A stretch of DNA of 64,000 nt from JAGPUQ01 sp963708735. Lineage in GTDB: Bacteria > Pseudomonadota > Gammaproteobacteria > Pseudomonadales > Porticoccaceae. Each line of letters opens with the position of its first letter. The first letter of the stretch is position 1. The notes under the pieces were generated by a model. It made no database searches and was not told the origin of the DNA. It was given only the letters and a program-made list of their open reading frames with translations. The DNA is taken from NCBI GenBank assembly GCA_963708735.1, contig CAVPTW010000014.1, positions 62,001-126,000 of the forward strand. Direction: 5' to 3'. The translations under genes were made by a program, and so were the position numbers. Positions 52,759 to 62,211 of the stretch are shown one piece after another.

Positions 52759-55183
52759 ATGGCCCGTCAAGACAAAAAAGCCTACGAACTCACCGACGCC
52801 GAGCAGCGCGACCTGATCGCGCTGCTCCAGCAGGGCCGGCCGCTGCCGGAGAAGTACCGCTTCATCCTGTTCGAGGACAAGCGCGAGGTCGAGCTGGTGT
52901 GGAACGGCAAGACGCGCGATGTCTGCACCACGGTGCTGCCGTTCCAGACGCTGGAGCACATCGACGAGCCGCGCACCGAAACCAGAATGCAGGAAGACCT
53001 GTTCGACAGCCGCGGCCGCCAGTTGCGCGGCTGGAGCAACAAGCTGATCTGGGGCGACAACAAGCTGATTCTGTCGTCGCTGAAGGCCGGTGCGCTGCGC
53101 CAGCAGATCGAGGACGCCGGCGGCCTGAAACTGATCTACATCGACCCGCCCTTCGACGTCGGTGCCGACTTCTCCATGGATATCGAGATCGGCGGCGAGA
53201 CCTTCCACAAGGAACCGAACCTGCTGGAGCAGATCGCCTACCGCGACACCTGGGGGCGCGGCGCGGATTCGTTTATCGCCATGATCTACGAGCGGCTGAT
53301 TTTGATGCGGGATTTGATGCACGAGGAGGCAAACATTTTCGTCCATTGTGATTGGCGCGTGAATTCATTCATGCGTCTGGCATTGAACGAAGTATTTGGC
53401 ACAAATAGCTTCGTGAATGAGATTATTTGGCAGAAGTGCAACACGAAGAATTACACATCCAGATCACTCAGTAATATCCACGACACGATCTTCTATTACT
53501 CGAAGACGCGCGGTTATCGCTTCAATGAAATCTACGATGAGTTAAGCTCAGAGTATGTTGAAACTGCATACCGCCACACTGATGAAAAAAAGAGACGGTA
53601 TAGGTTGTTGCCTTTGCACGCTCCGGGTCGAAGGAGCGGCCAAACCGGTGACGAATGGAAAGGGATGAGGCCACTTGAGGGCAATCACTGGCGTTTTCAC
53701 CCAGATACTCTTGATGACATGGATGCGAAGGGGTTGATTGAGATCAGCAAGACTGGTGTCCCTGCTTATCGGAAATATCTCGATGATTCTGAGGGCGTTC
53801 GCGTCGGTACAATCTGGCTAGATGCCAAACAACTTCCCGATTCGGAGAAAGTTGATTATCCGACCCAAAAACCAACAACAATTATCGAAAAGATTTTGAA
53901 AATCGGCAGCAACGAAGGCGATCTGGTCGCCGATTTCTTCTGCGGCTCCGGCACCACGGCGGCGGTGGCGGAAAAACTCGGCCGCAAGTGGATCGCCACC
54001 GACCTCGGCAAGTTCGGCATCCACACCACGCGCAAGCGGCTGATCGGCGTGCAGCGTGAGCTGAAGGACGGCGGAAAAAGACTTCCGTGCCTTCGAGGTG
54101 CTGAACCTGGGCCGCTACGAGCGCCAGGCCTACCTGAACGTCGGCGGCCGGCTGACCGGTGCGCAGAAGGAACAGGCACTGGCCCAAAAGGAAAACGAAT
54201 TCCGCGAGCTGATCCTGCGCGCCTACAAGGCCACCGCCTTTGGCGGCAGCGCAGGTGCCGGTTCCGCAACCGCCCCGCAGGACGGTTTTTTCCACGGCGC
54301 GCGCAACGGCCGGCTGGTGGTGATCGGCCCGATCAACCTGCCCGTGGGGCGGCTGTTCGTGGAAGAAGTCATCACCGAATGCCGCAAGCGCGGCGCCACG
54401 CGGGTGGACGTGCTGGCCTTCGAGTTCGAGATGGGGCTGTTCCCGGCGGTGCTCGAAGAAGCGCGCGGCAAGGGCATCGACCTGACCCCGAAATACATCC
54501 CCGCCGAAGTGTTCGACAAGCGCGCCGTGGACAAGGGCCAGGTGGTGTTCCACGACATCAGCTTCGTCGAGGCCACGCCGCGCTACGACAAGAAGGACAA
54601 ACTCACTGTCCAGATCGAGCTGACCGACTTCTCGGTCTACTACACCCAGGGCGCCTTTGAGGCCGCGATTGCCGCCATGAAGGAAGGCAAGAGCGAGGTC
54701 ATGTGCGAACAGGGCCAGCTCTACAAGGTGAGCAAGAGCAAGGACGGCATCGTCACCCGCGAGCGCCTGACCCGCCACTGGACCGACTGGGTGGATTACT
54801 GGGCGGTGGACTTCGACTACATGAGCCGCAAGGAGATCATCAAGGTGGCGAAGAACATGGGCCTTGATTCCGTCATTCCCGCGAACGCGGGAATCCAGTC
54901 TTCGAGCACGCCCACCACATCCGACATGGATTCCCGCCGGAGCCTGCCCTCGACTCCGATCGGGGGCGGGAATGACGAAGTGGTGGAATTCGAAGAGCGC
55001 TGGACCGGCGGCTATATCTTCGAGAACGAATGGCAGAGCTTCCGCACCCGCCGCAACCGCGATCTGGAACTGACCACCGCCCTGCACAGCTACGACCGGC
55101 CGGGGCGCTACACCGTGGCGGTGAAAGTCATCGATATTTTCGGCAACGACACCATGACGCTGGTGCCGGTGAATGTGGGGTGA
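52759..55183 (+). pseudogene. mod: Type III DNA methyltransferase Mod, one frameshift and an internal repeat insertion
   Basis: A beta-class adenine methyltransferase of about 800 residues. Catalytic motif IV is LIYIDPPFDVGADF (residues about 130), the target-recognition region spans about 190-380, and SAM motif I is DLVADFFCGSGTTAAVAEKL. Residues after KDGGK continue in the next frame as DFRAFEVLNLGRYERQAYLN to the stop at 55183; the join needs one A removed from the AAAAA run at 54075-54079. The target-recognition DNA is clearly AT-richer than the flanks (about 38% GC in 53401-53460). At 54871-54977 a palindromic repeat is read in frame as SVIPANAGIQ and onward. With Res it makes a type III restriction-modification system. 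Confidence 0.87.
54871..54977. repeat. dRS3-like palindromic repeat inside mod
   Basis: The 107-base segment starts CGTCATTCCC and ends GGGAATGACG. Its left part contains ATTCCCGCGAACGCGGGAAT, exactly the ATTCCC-N8-GGGAAT form of the Neisseria dRS3 repeat; its right part has ATTCCCGCC and GGCGGGAAT arms 22 bases apart. It replaces or interrupts the coding sequence between NMGLD and VVEFEERW without breaking the frame. Confidence 0.82.
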
Positions 55184-55287
55184 GGGAGCGCCCAGCCCTT
55201 CTTGGGCGGCGGGGAAGAGGGCATGGCAATTTACCCCGCCTTGCTTGGGGGCTAGCATAGTCGCGGGTTTGCGGCAGGAGCGGACAA

Positions 55288-55833
55288 GTGAAGCGATGGA
55301 CAAGGATTGGCGTTGTGGTCTGGCTGGGATGGGCTCCGCTGTGGGCGCTGGCGGGGCAGGCGCAGGTTTTCCCGCTGCCCGACACGCCGGCCCCGAAGGA
55401 TACGCAGGCCGAGCAGCAGCCTGACCAGGATGAGGTCAACATTCCCTTGCTTCCGGGTACGGCGGAGACCAAGCCCCCACCCATCACCAACCCTGTTCCG
55501 CAAGCAGATGATCGCGGTTTGCGTGAACTTCCCCTGCCCACTCCGCAGCGTGTCGAGGCCAGTCGCTTGCCGCCCGTTGGCGATGATGTACTGCAACGTT
55601 TCGGTCGGGCCTATCGGGACGTCGAGGCCATCAATGCCCGCTACGCGCTTTTGATGCCGACGGCGGACCCGGCAGAGCGCCAGACGCTGGCGCAGGATGG
55701 CAATGCGGAAATGCGCGCGGCCATCGAGCGGGCCGGGCTGAGCGTGGTCGACTACAACGCGATTTCGCTGCGGCGCTGGCAGGACGCGGCGTTTGCCAAA
55801 ACCGTGAACACCGTGCTGAGTGCGAATCCCTGA
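55288..55833 (+). CDS. Exported protein with DUF4168-like C-terminus
   Basis: A 181-residue protein. The GTG start at 55288 has AGGAG seven bases upstream and gives a signal peptide (IGVVVWLGWAPLWALAGQAQ). A proline-rich linker (residues 30-95) leads to a helical C-terminal domain, LQRFGRAYRDVEAINARY and AIERAGLSVVDYNAI, which looks like DUF4168. Function is unknown. It stands alone after the mod gene and converges with the DUF4124 gene. Confidence 0.75.
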   Translation: MKRWTRIGVVVWLGWAPLWALAGQAQVFPLPDTPAPKDTQAEQQPDQDEVNIPLLPGTAETKPPPITNPVPQADDRGLRELPLPTPQRVEASRLPPVGDDVLQRFGRAYRDVEAINARYALLMPTADPAERQTLAQDGNAEMRAAIERAGLSVVDYNAISLRRWQDAAFAKTVNTVLSANP

Positions 55834-55954
55834 AGCATTCCGCGCGGGGATAGCGGAGAGCGCTGATCCATTCCCTTATCTCGATGCGTGCAGCACCCTC
55901 GCGATCCGTGGGTGAGTGCCCATTAATCCACTGCCGGGATCACTCCGCGTTCCT

Positions 55955-56494
55955 TCAGCGGCGGCGTTTGCCGTAGCTGCGGTACTTCAGCAGTTTTCCA
56001 TTGCGGAAGCTGGCGGTTGCCCGGCCCGTCCCGCGATCCGGATATTCCCAGAGTTCATCCTGTCCGCGGTCGCTCGATTCCTTCCCGATGCGGTCCGGTG
56101 TCCCCAGGATCAGGCGGACCTGGTCCTGAGTCATCCCGGCGACAACTTCCCGGCGCTGAAAGGCGTCTTCAATCTGCTTTTCCTTGGCATAGTTGGCCAG
56201 CCATTCGGCGTCGGCCTTGCGCTGTTGGGCGTCGGCTGCTGCATCTTCCTGTTGCCAGCGGCGCGTCGTTTCTGTTTTGGCGGCGGATTCATGCCGGTCG
56301 CGGCTTGCTTGCGCCGCTGGATCGCCCGCTCCGGCGCGGGTGGCCAATTCCGGGTCGATGCGCTCACCGGCGCAGGGATGATCGGTGTAGACGGTGCGGC
56401 CGTCCTGTTCGCAGCGGTAGATGTCGGCCTGTGCGGCCAGCGCCGCGAGCTGCAATCCCAGACCGAACATGATGATGTGCCGCTTGCTGGCCAT
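55955..56494 (-). CDS. Exported DUF4124 protein with C-terminal SmpA/OmlA-like segment
   Basis: A 179-residue protein: signal peptide (IIMFGLGLQLAALAAQA), then the DUF4124 motif DIYRCEQDGRTVYTDHPC, a charged helical stretch (residues 60-115) and a C-terminal VAGMTQDQVRLILGTPDRI segment that resembles the beta-barrel-assembly lipoprotein BamE/OmlA fold. DUF4124 domains are small periplasmic modules of unknown role. The ATG at 56494 has GGAG upstream; the frame extends to 56521 without support. Confidence 0.85.
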   Translation of the reverse strand: MASKRHIIMFGLGLQLAALAAQADIYRCEQDGRTVYTDHPCAGERIDPELATRAGAGDPAAQASRDRHESAAKTETTRRWQQEDAAADAQQRKADAEWLANYAKEKQIEDAFQRREVVAGMTQDQVRLILGTPDRIGKESSDRGQDELWEYPDRGTGRATASFRNGKLLKYRSYGKRRR

Positions 56495-56576
56495 GTGCGC
56501 GCTCCGCCGATGCCTGTCCATTTTTCGGCAGGCGGGCGGAAAGCATGAGCAGGGCGGGACGCTGCAAGCACCCTTT

Positions 56577-56600
56577 CCCCTGCGGCGGGCGCCGCAGGGG
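56577..56600. terminator. Strong GC hairpin, possible terminator
   Basis: A perfect 10-bp stem CCCCTGCGGC/GCCGCAGGGG with a four-base loop lies 26 bases past the phosphoesterase stop and before the DUF4124 gene. There is no T-run, so termination is only suggested by position. Confidence 0.4.
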
Positions 56601-56625
56601 TGGGTGGATCAGTCGCGGATGATCT

Positions 56626-57423
56626 TCAGGCGACGCGGCGCAGCACGGCGGTGCTGCGTTCGGTGCGGGCTTCGGCCCAGCGGATCAGCGAGATTTCGCC
56701 TTGCGGATTTTCCGCCAGCGCGGTGCAGCTTTCCACCCAGTCGCCGCAATTGCAGTACTGCAGGTTGTGGATGCGGGAGATTTCGGCGTGGTGGATGTGG
56801 CCGCAGATGACGCCATCGATGCCATAGCGGGCGGCTTCGCGGGCCACGGCCTCCTCGTAGTTGCCGATGTACTTGACTGCCTCCTTGACCCGGCCCTTGA
56901 CGAAGGCGGACAGCGACCAGTAGGGCTGGCCCATCGCCTGGCGGACCAGGTTCACGGGATGGTTGAGGCGCAGCAGGGCGTCGTACATCTTGCTGCCGAA
57001 CATGGCGGTGAGCTGGGAGTATTGCACCACGCTGTCGAATTCATCGCCGTGCAGCACCAGGAAGCGGCGGCCATCGGCGGTGGTGTGCATGGCGTGGCGA
57101 TGAATGGCGATGCTGCCGAAAGTGGCGCCGGAATGGTCGCGGAACAAAGCGTCGTGGTTGCCAGGGATATAGATGACTTCAGTGCCCTGGCGCGAGGCCC
57201 CGAGCAGGAAACGCAGCACGTTGTTGTGCGCTTGCGGCCAGTAGATGCCGCGGCGCAGGGCCCAGACATCGATGATGTCGCCCACCAGATAGAGCCGTTC
57301 GCAGGGATGCTGCTTCAGGAACTCCAGCAATAGCTCGGCCTGGCAGCCACGGCTGCCCAGGTGGACATCGGAAATCCAGATCGTGCGGTAATCGGGCGGG
57401 GTGGGGCTGGGTAGCGCGTGCAT
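56626..57423 (-). CDS. LpxH-like metallophosphoesterase (UDP-2,3-diacylglucosamine diphosphatase family)
   Basis: A 265-residue calcineurin-type phosphoesterase with the full metal set: ISDVHLG, GDIIDVW, IPGNHD, LHGDEFD and CGHIHHAEI. It belongs to the LpxH-related group but is longer than classical LpxH (about 240), and this subgroup usually sits next to a GT4 glycosyltransferase, as here, so its substrate may be another lipid pyrophosphate. The ATG at 57423 has GGAGG upstream. It is probably transcribed with the glycosyltransferase, 133 bases upstream. Confidence 0.87.
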   Translation of the reverse strand: MHALPSPTPPDYRTIWISDVHLGSRGCQAELLLEFLKQHPCERLYLVGDIIDVWALRRGIYWPQAHNNVLRFLLGASRQGTEVIYIPGNHDALFRDHSGATFGSIAIHRHAMHTTADGRRFLVLHGDEFDSVVQYSQLTAMFGSKMYDALLRLNHPVNLVRQAMGQPYWSLSAFVKGRVKEAVKYIGNYEEAVAREAARYGIDGVICGHIHHAEISRIHNLQYCNCGDWVESCTALAENPQGEISLIRWAEARTERSTAVLRRVA

Positions 57424-57556
57424 GGGGAATCCTCCGGTCGGGATGGGCGGCGGGTTCAGTTCATGGCGGCGGTAACAGGCGGTGTCCCGCCATCGTTGTG
57501 ATTCATTGCGGTCCGTCGTCGGCGACACAATCCATCCCTGGCCAACATCGGGCTGT

Positions 57557-58612
57557 TCATCGTCGGCCTCCATCCAGCGGAAAACCCTCGAACAGGGTGA
57601 ACGGCAGCGGGAGCCGGGCTGGCACCAGATGCCCCAGGAATTCTTCAACCGAACGCTGCAGCGACCAGCCCATGGCGCTGGCGCGACAGTGTTCCGGAGC
57701 GATGTCGAGACATTGCAGGGCGGCCTGCGCCAGATCCTCGTCCAGATAGCCGTTTTCCCCGTTGCGAATCAGGGCGGTCGGCCCGACCACCGGATAGGCC
57801 GCCACCGGTACGCCACAGGCCAGCGCTTCCATCATCACGAGGCCCAGGGTGTCGGTGCGGCTGGGGAAGACAAAGCAGTCGGCGCTGGCCAGGTGACGCA
57901 CCAGCGCTTCTCCGGTCTGTGCCCCGGTGAACCGCGCGGCAGGGTAGCGCGCCTCCAGTTCGGCCCGGGCGGGACCGTCGCCGACCACGTACTTGGTGCC
58001 GGGTAAATCAAGGCGCAGGAAGTCCTCGATGTTCTTCTCGGGCGCCACCCGGCCCATGTAGAGAAAAATGGGGCGGGGACCGGCGAGGAAGTCCTTGTCC
58101 ATCGGGCGGAACAGCTCGGTGTCCACGCCGCGCCGCCACAGCACCAGGTTGGTAAAGCCGCGTCCGTGCAGCTCGTCGATCAGATCCGGATTGCTCACCA
58201 AGGTGCGCGTCGCGCCGCCATGGAACCAGCGCATCGCCGCATAGCCCGGCCCGGTGGGCAGAAAGGGCAGGCGGGCCTTGAGGTATTCCGGGAAGCGGGT
58301 GTGGAACGAGGTGGTGAATTGCAGGTTGCGGGCGGTGCAATAGCGCCGGGCCGCCAGCCCCAAGGGGCCTTCGGTGGCGATGTGGATGTGTTCGGGCTCA
58401 AAGGCTTCCAGCATGCGCCGCACCCGCCCGTCCGGCCAGATGGCCAGACGAATCTCGGAATAGCCGGGCATGGGAAGGGTGGTGAACAGGCTGGGTTGAA
58501 TGACCTTGACCAGGTGGCCGAGGGAGCGCAGTCGGATGTCCAGCGTCGTCAGGGTGCGAACCACCCCGTTGACTTGGGGCTTCCAGGCATCGGTGACCAA
58601 GGCAATCCGCAT
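57557..58612 (-). CDS. GT4-family glycosyltransferase
   Basis: A 351-residue GT-B glycosyltransferase. The N-terminal domain begins RIALVTDAWKPQVNGVVRTL; the donor-binding half shows FLYMGRVAPEKNIEDFL, DCFVFPSRTDTLGLVMMEAL and CGVPVAAYPVVGP with the conserved EX7E acids. Related enzymes add mannose or glucose to diacylglycerol or phosphatidylinositol-like lipids. The neighbouring LpxH-like enzyme supports a glycolipid role. The start is the first ATG before the fold. Confidence 0.9.
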   Translation of the reverse strand: MRIALVTDAWKPQVNGVVRTLTTLDIRLRSLGHLVKVIQPSLFTTLPMPGYSEIRLAIWPDGRVRRMLEAFEPEHIHIATEGPLGLAARRYCTARNLQFTTSFHTRFPEYLKARLPFLPTGPGYAAMRWFHGGATRTLVSNPDLIDELHGRGFTNLVLWRRGVDTELFRPMDKDFLAGPRPIFLYMGRVAPEKNIEDFLRLDLPGTKYVVGDGPARAELEARYPAARFTGAQTGEALVRHLASADCFVFPSRTDTLGLVMMEALACGVPVAAYPVVGPTALIRNGENGYLDEDLAQAALQCLDIAPEHCRASAMGWSLQRSVEEFLGHLVPARLPLPFTLFEGFPLDGGRR

Positions 58613-58726
58613 GCACCGCCTCGCTGCAGTTGGGAGATTCCAGCCCTCCGGACGGGGGCGTCGCGGTTGGCGCTGCGCGAAGTATGCAAACGGCCTGTGA
58701 CGGTTCGATAACGGCCCGGTAACGGT

Positions 58727-61700
58727 TTAGTGACGATCCTCGGGCGCGGCTTCCGGCGTGGAACGCAAGGCCTCAGCGGCCTCTGGTGAGACGGAGCGCA
58801 GATGCACGTCGCGTTGCGGGAAGGGGATATCGATGCCCGCTTCGCGCAACGCGCGCTCCAGGGCCAGATGGAGCTGGTGGCGGACCGCGACTGAATCGCC
58901 CAGATTCTTGACGAATAGGCGCAGCTCGAAATTGAGCGCGCTGTCTCCAAAACCAATGAACAGGGCGGCCGGGGTGGGATCTTTCATGACCAGCGGATTC
59001 TGGTGTACCACGGCTTCCATGACCGTGAGCGCCTTCTGGGGGTCGGCCCCGTAGGCGATACCGATGGGAATCACCACGCGGGTCATCAGGTCGCTGAGAG
59101 TCCAATTGACGATGGGATCGGTGACGAAGCTTTTGTTGGGAACGATCAGTTCCTTGCGATCCCAATCCACGATGGTGGTGGCGCGGATGCGAATGCGCGA
59201 AACGGTCCCGGACACGCCGCCTACGGTCACGGTATCGCCGATGCGCACGGGGCGCTCGAACAGGATAATGATGCCCGCGACGAAGTTGGCGACGATTTCC
59301 TGCAGCCCAAAGCCCAGGCCCACGGAGAGCGCGGCCACCAGCCATTGCGCCTTGCTCCAGTCGATGCCCAGTTGATTGACGACGATGAGTAGACCCACCA
59401 GGAAGATGGCGTAGCGACTCAGCAGGGTGGCGGCATAGCGGGTGCCTGCATCCACGCCTTGGCGCTGCAGGATCAGCACTTCCAGAAGACCCGGAATATT
59501 GCGCGCCGCGCCCAGGGTGAAGGTCAGCGCCACCAGCGCCAGACCCAGACTACCCAGGGTGATGGCGCGCGTGACGGGTCCGGCGCCGTCGCTGCCGGGC
59601 TCGGTGATGGACCATAAAGTGACGCGGTCAAGTATCTTGAGCGCGCTCAGGGTGTCCCCCCAAATCATGTACAGCCCGCCGATCACCATCACCGCCAAGG
59701 CCAGCCTGAGCAGGGTGCGAACCTGGTCGTTCATGGTCTCCAGGTCCATCACGGCCTCGGGCAGCGGCTTGATGTTCCCTTCTCCTCCGGCTGACACGAC
59801 CGATTCATCGTCGTGGCGAGCCAATCCTTCGAGGAGACGGCCGCCGACCCGCGCCACTTCGATGCGGCGCAGACTCACCGACAGACCGCGGATCAGCAGG
59901 CTGATGACCAGAGCGCTGGCGGCCAACAGCCAGCCGCTGAAAAACACCCGGGCCTGCAGTTGCACGGCGGTGTAGGTGTAGCCGAAGACCGGCATGAGGG
60001 CCAGCGCGGCAGCAATCATCAGCACCAGCGCGTAGCCGATTTGGCGTCCACGTCCGGCCCAATCATCTGCGTGGGCTTGCAGCCAATTGCCCAATACGCC
60101 ATGCGTGGGATGAAAGATCCGCGCAACGAACACCAGCAGCGCCGACGAGAAAGCGATGAATACGGCCCGACCCAGGACGGAGGTGCTCAAACCCTGAGGC
60201 TCTGCGGCCGTCAAACGCATCAAGATGGTGGCGAAGGCGGTCAGCACGACCAGCCAGCGCAGATTGCGATAGAGCAGTTCCCGGGTGCGGGGCTGCCAAT
60301 GGAAATGGGCTTCCAGTACGCCGCCCCGGGTGCCTAGGCGTCTGAACGATTCGATGACCCAGCCAATCAACGCGGCGTGCGTCAACCCGTCTCCCAGTCC
60401 AAGGATAAACGGAGTTCCTTCCGCTTGATTGCCCAGCATCCAGCCCATCAGGCCCGCCAGCAGTGGCAAGGGCAGTGCCAGAATGAAACTGGCCAGGATG
60501 GCGCCGACGGTGAGGCCAAAATGATCCTGAGCGGGATCAGCCACGCGATCGCGCGTGTTGATCAAGTAGTGTCGCAGCCTGCGTCGTCCCTGGACCGCCA
60601 GACCCAGGATGAGCAGGCCCAGGGTCACGGTCAACGGCCGTTCCTGCGCCTCGCTTGCTAATGCCCAACCCACGCGCCGCCAGCGTGACGGATCGATCAG
60701 GGTGGTCAGCTCGGCGGTCAGTTCGGCGAACCAGGCGGCCCGGATGGGCGGGTCGCTGGCAATCCACAGCAAATTTTCATCCAGCAACCGGGTGTAGTCC
60801 CCACCGATCTGGGTGAGTTGCTGCTGATTCAGGTCCAACTGGCCCAGGCGATCGATCAAGGTGAGGTAGCTGCGGCTCAGACGCTCCAGCAAGTCTTTCT
60901 GGCTGTCCAGCAGCAACTCCAGTTCGGCGAGCAGGTTGTCTGTTTGCCGGGCGCTGAGGGGCGTTTCCGAGTCATAGGCGAGTAACAGCGCGCGCGCACG
61001 TTGCACCGTATCGTCCAGTTCGCTGCGCTTTTCCTCGATCTGGAACTGCCGGAGGCGGGTTTCGGCGATCTGTTCGCTGCGCGCGCGCGCCTGTTGCCGA
61101 TAGACCTTCAGGTCGGGCAGGCGCTTGCGCTGTTCGTGCAGGACCCGACTCAGCGCCTGTCCGACGCCGGCAATCTCGATCTGGGTCTGGGCGCTGTGGT
61201 AGAGCGCCTGCACTTCTTCCATCTGGTGGGCGGTGTCCTCATTGGTTCGACTGACCTGATCCAGTTGTTGGGCCAGTTGAGTCAGCTCCTGCGACAGGCT
61301 CGCGTTCTCGGCTGCCAGGGTATTGACCAGCGGATGCTCGGAATCAACCTGCTCGATGGCGCGTTTGGTCTGGGTCGCGGCCTGATCGGCGCTCTTGATC
61401 CGGCTGCGACCCAGGCGTTGAATCAGTAGGTCCACTCGCGCCTGCAGGGAACGACGTAAATTGCGCGCCGCATCGCGTTCAGCCGTGAGCAGAGCCAGTC
61501 GCATGGGGTGAGTTTGTAATTGGGCCTGACGCAGCCGGATTTCCGCTTCCAGGACCTGATAGCGCGCGGCTTGAGCGAGAAAGGCTGGTGAGGACGCTGC
61601 GCCTGTACCTATCGCATGGGTGAAGGTCTTGGCCAAGGCCTCCTGTTCGGCTTCCATGGCCGCCATTTCGGATCGGGCCTGGGACGGGCTGGCGGTCAGG

Positions 61701-62113
61701 GCGAGCAGCGCATTTTCCAGCTCTGCCAAATGCGATTGGGTTTCCGCCAGTCGCTTCTGTGCACTGTCCAGCACCTGCTCCATGACCGCCAGATCGGTGC
61801 CGGGGGATGGCAGGGGGCCGGCCGGGCTGCCGCCACGCTTGAGCTTGTCGATGCGGCTGTCGGCCTGGCGGGCGGTTTCGCGCAGCGCGGCTGCCTCGCT
61901 ATCCAGCGCTTTGATGCGTTCCAGGCTGTCCCGCACGGGCTGCAGGGCCTCAGCGTCCTTCGCCACCGACGCGGCCTGTTGTAACTCAGCCACACTGGGA
62001 ATACTCGGATCGGTATCTGACTGATCCGCCGCCCTGGCGACATGCAGGCTTGTGAGTGCGAGGATCAACAGGATTAGGCGGAGACGGAAAAGCGGTTGCA
62101 GGGCGGTACGCAT
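58727..62113 (-). CDS. Large MscS-family mechanosensitive channel (MscK/YnaI-like with periplasmic coiled coil)
   Basis: A 1128-residue membrane protein. A signal peptide (LILLILALTSLHVARA) is followed by a periplasmic coiled-coil domain (residues about 35-480, many Glu/Gln/Ala heptads), then about ten membrane helices and the MscS core: pore helix WLVAALSVGLGFGLQEIVANFVAG with the preceding and following residues, FERPVRIGDTVTVGG, and VPNKSF. Length and layout match KefA/MscM-type channels that release solutes on osmotic downshock. It lies between Hsp20 and the glycosyltransferase on the same strand with gaps of 98 and 114 bases. Confidence 0.92.
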   Translation of the reverse strand: MRTALQPLFRLRLILLILALTSLHVARAADQSDTDPSIPSVAELQQAASVAKDAEALQPVRDSLERIKALDSEAAALRETARQADSRIDKLKRGGSPAGPLPSPGTDLAVMEQVLDSAQKRLAETQSHLAELENALLALTASPSQARSEMAAMEAEQEALAKTFTHAIGTGAASSPAFLAQAARYQVLEAEIRLRQAQLQTHPMRLALLTAERDAARNLRRSLQARVDLLIQRLGRSRIKSADQAATQTKRAIEQVDSEHPLVNTLAAENASLSQELTQLAQQLDQVSRTNEDTAHQMEEVQALYHSAQTQIEIAGVGQALSRVLHEQRKRLPDLKVYRQQARARSEQIAETRLRQFQIEEKRSELDDTVQRARALLLAYDSETPLSARQTDNLLAELELLLDSQKDLLERLSRSYLTLIDRLGQLDLNQQQLTQIGGDYTRLLDENLLWIASDPPIRAAWFAELTAELTTLIDPSRWRRVGWALASEAQERPLTVTLGLLILGLAVQGRRRLRHYLINTRDRVADPAQDHFGLTVGAILASFILALPLPLLAGLMGWMLGNQAEGTPFILGLGDGLTHAALIGWVIESFRRLGTRGGVLEAHFHWQPRTRELLYRNLRWLVVLTAFATILMRLTAAEPQGLSTSVLGRAVFIAFSSALLVFVARIFHPTHGVLGNWLQAHADDWAGRGRQIGYALVLMIAAALALMPVFGYTYTAVQLQARVFFSGWLLAASALVISLLIRGLSVSLRRIEVARVGGRLLEGLARHDDESVVSAGGEGNIKPLPEAVMDLETMNDQVRTLLRLALAVMVIGGLYMIWGDTLSALKILDRVTLWSITEPGSDGAGPVTRAITLGSLGLALVALTFTLGAARNIPGLLEVLILQRQGVDAGTRYAATLLSRYAIFLVGLLIVVNQLGIDWSKAQWLVAALSVGLGFGLQEIVANFVAGIIILFERPVRIGDTVTVGGVSGTVSRIRIRATTIVDWDRKELIVPNKSFVTDPIVNWTLSDLMTRVVIPIGIAYGADPQKALTVMEAVVHQNPLVMKDPTPAALFIGFGDSALNFELRLFVKNLGDSVAVRHQLHLALERALREAGIDIPFPQRDVHLRSVSPEAAEALRSTPEAAPEDRH

Positions 62114-62211
62114 CGGGAAGCCGTGTGGAGAGCAATGGAGCGGTTTTACCCCAGCCCATCCAACCTGCGCAAGGGCGAGGCCCGGGCAGAGTGCCCGGAC
62201 CTCCTCAAAGA

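Noticed and set aside
62184..62200. Hairpin after Hsp20 as a terminator
   Set aside because: A 7-bp stem CCGGGCA/TGCCCGG exists but without a T-run and with the channel gene close behind; too weak to annotate.
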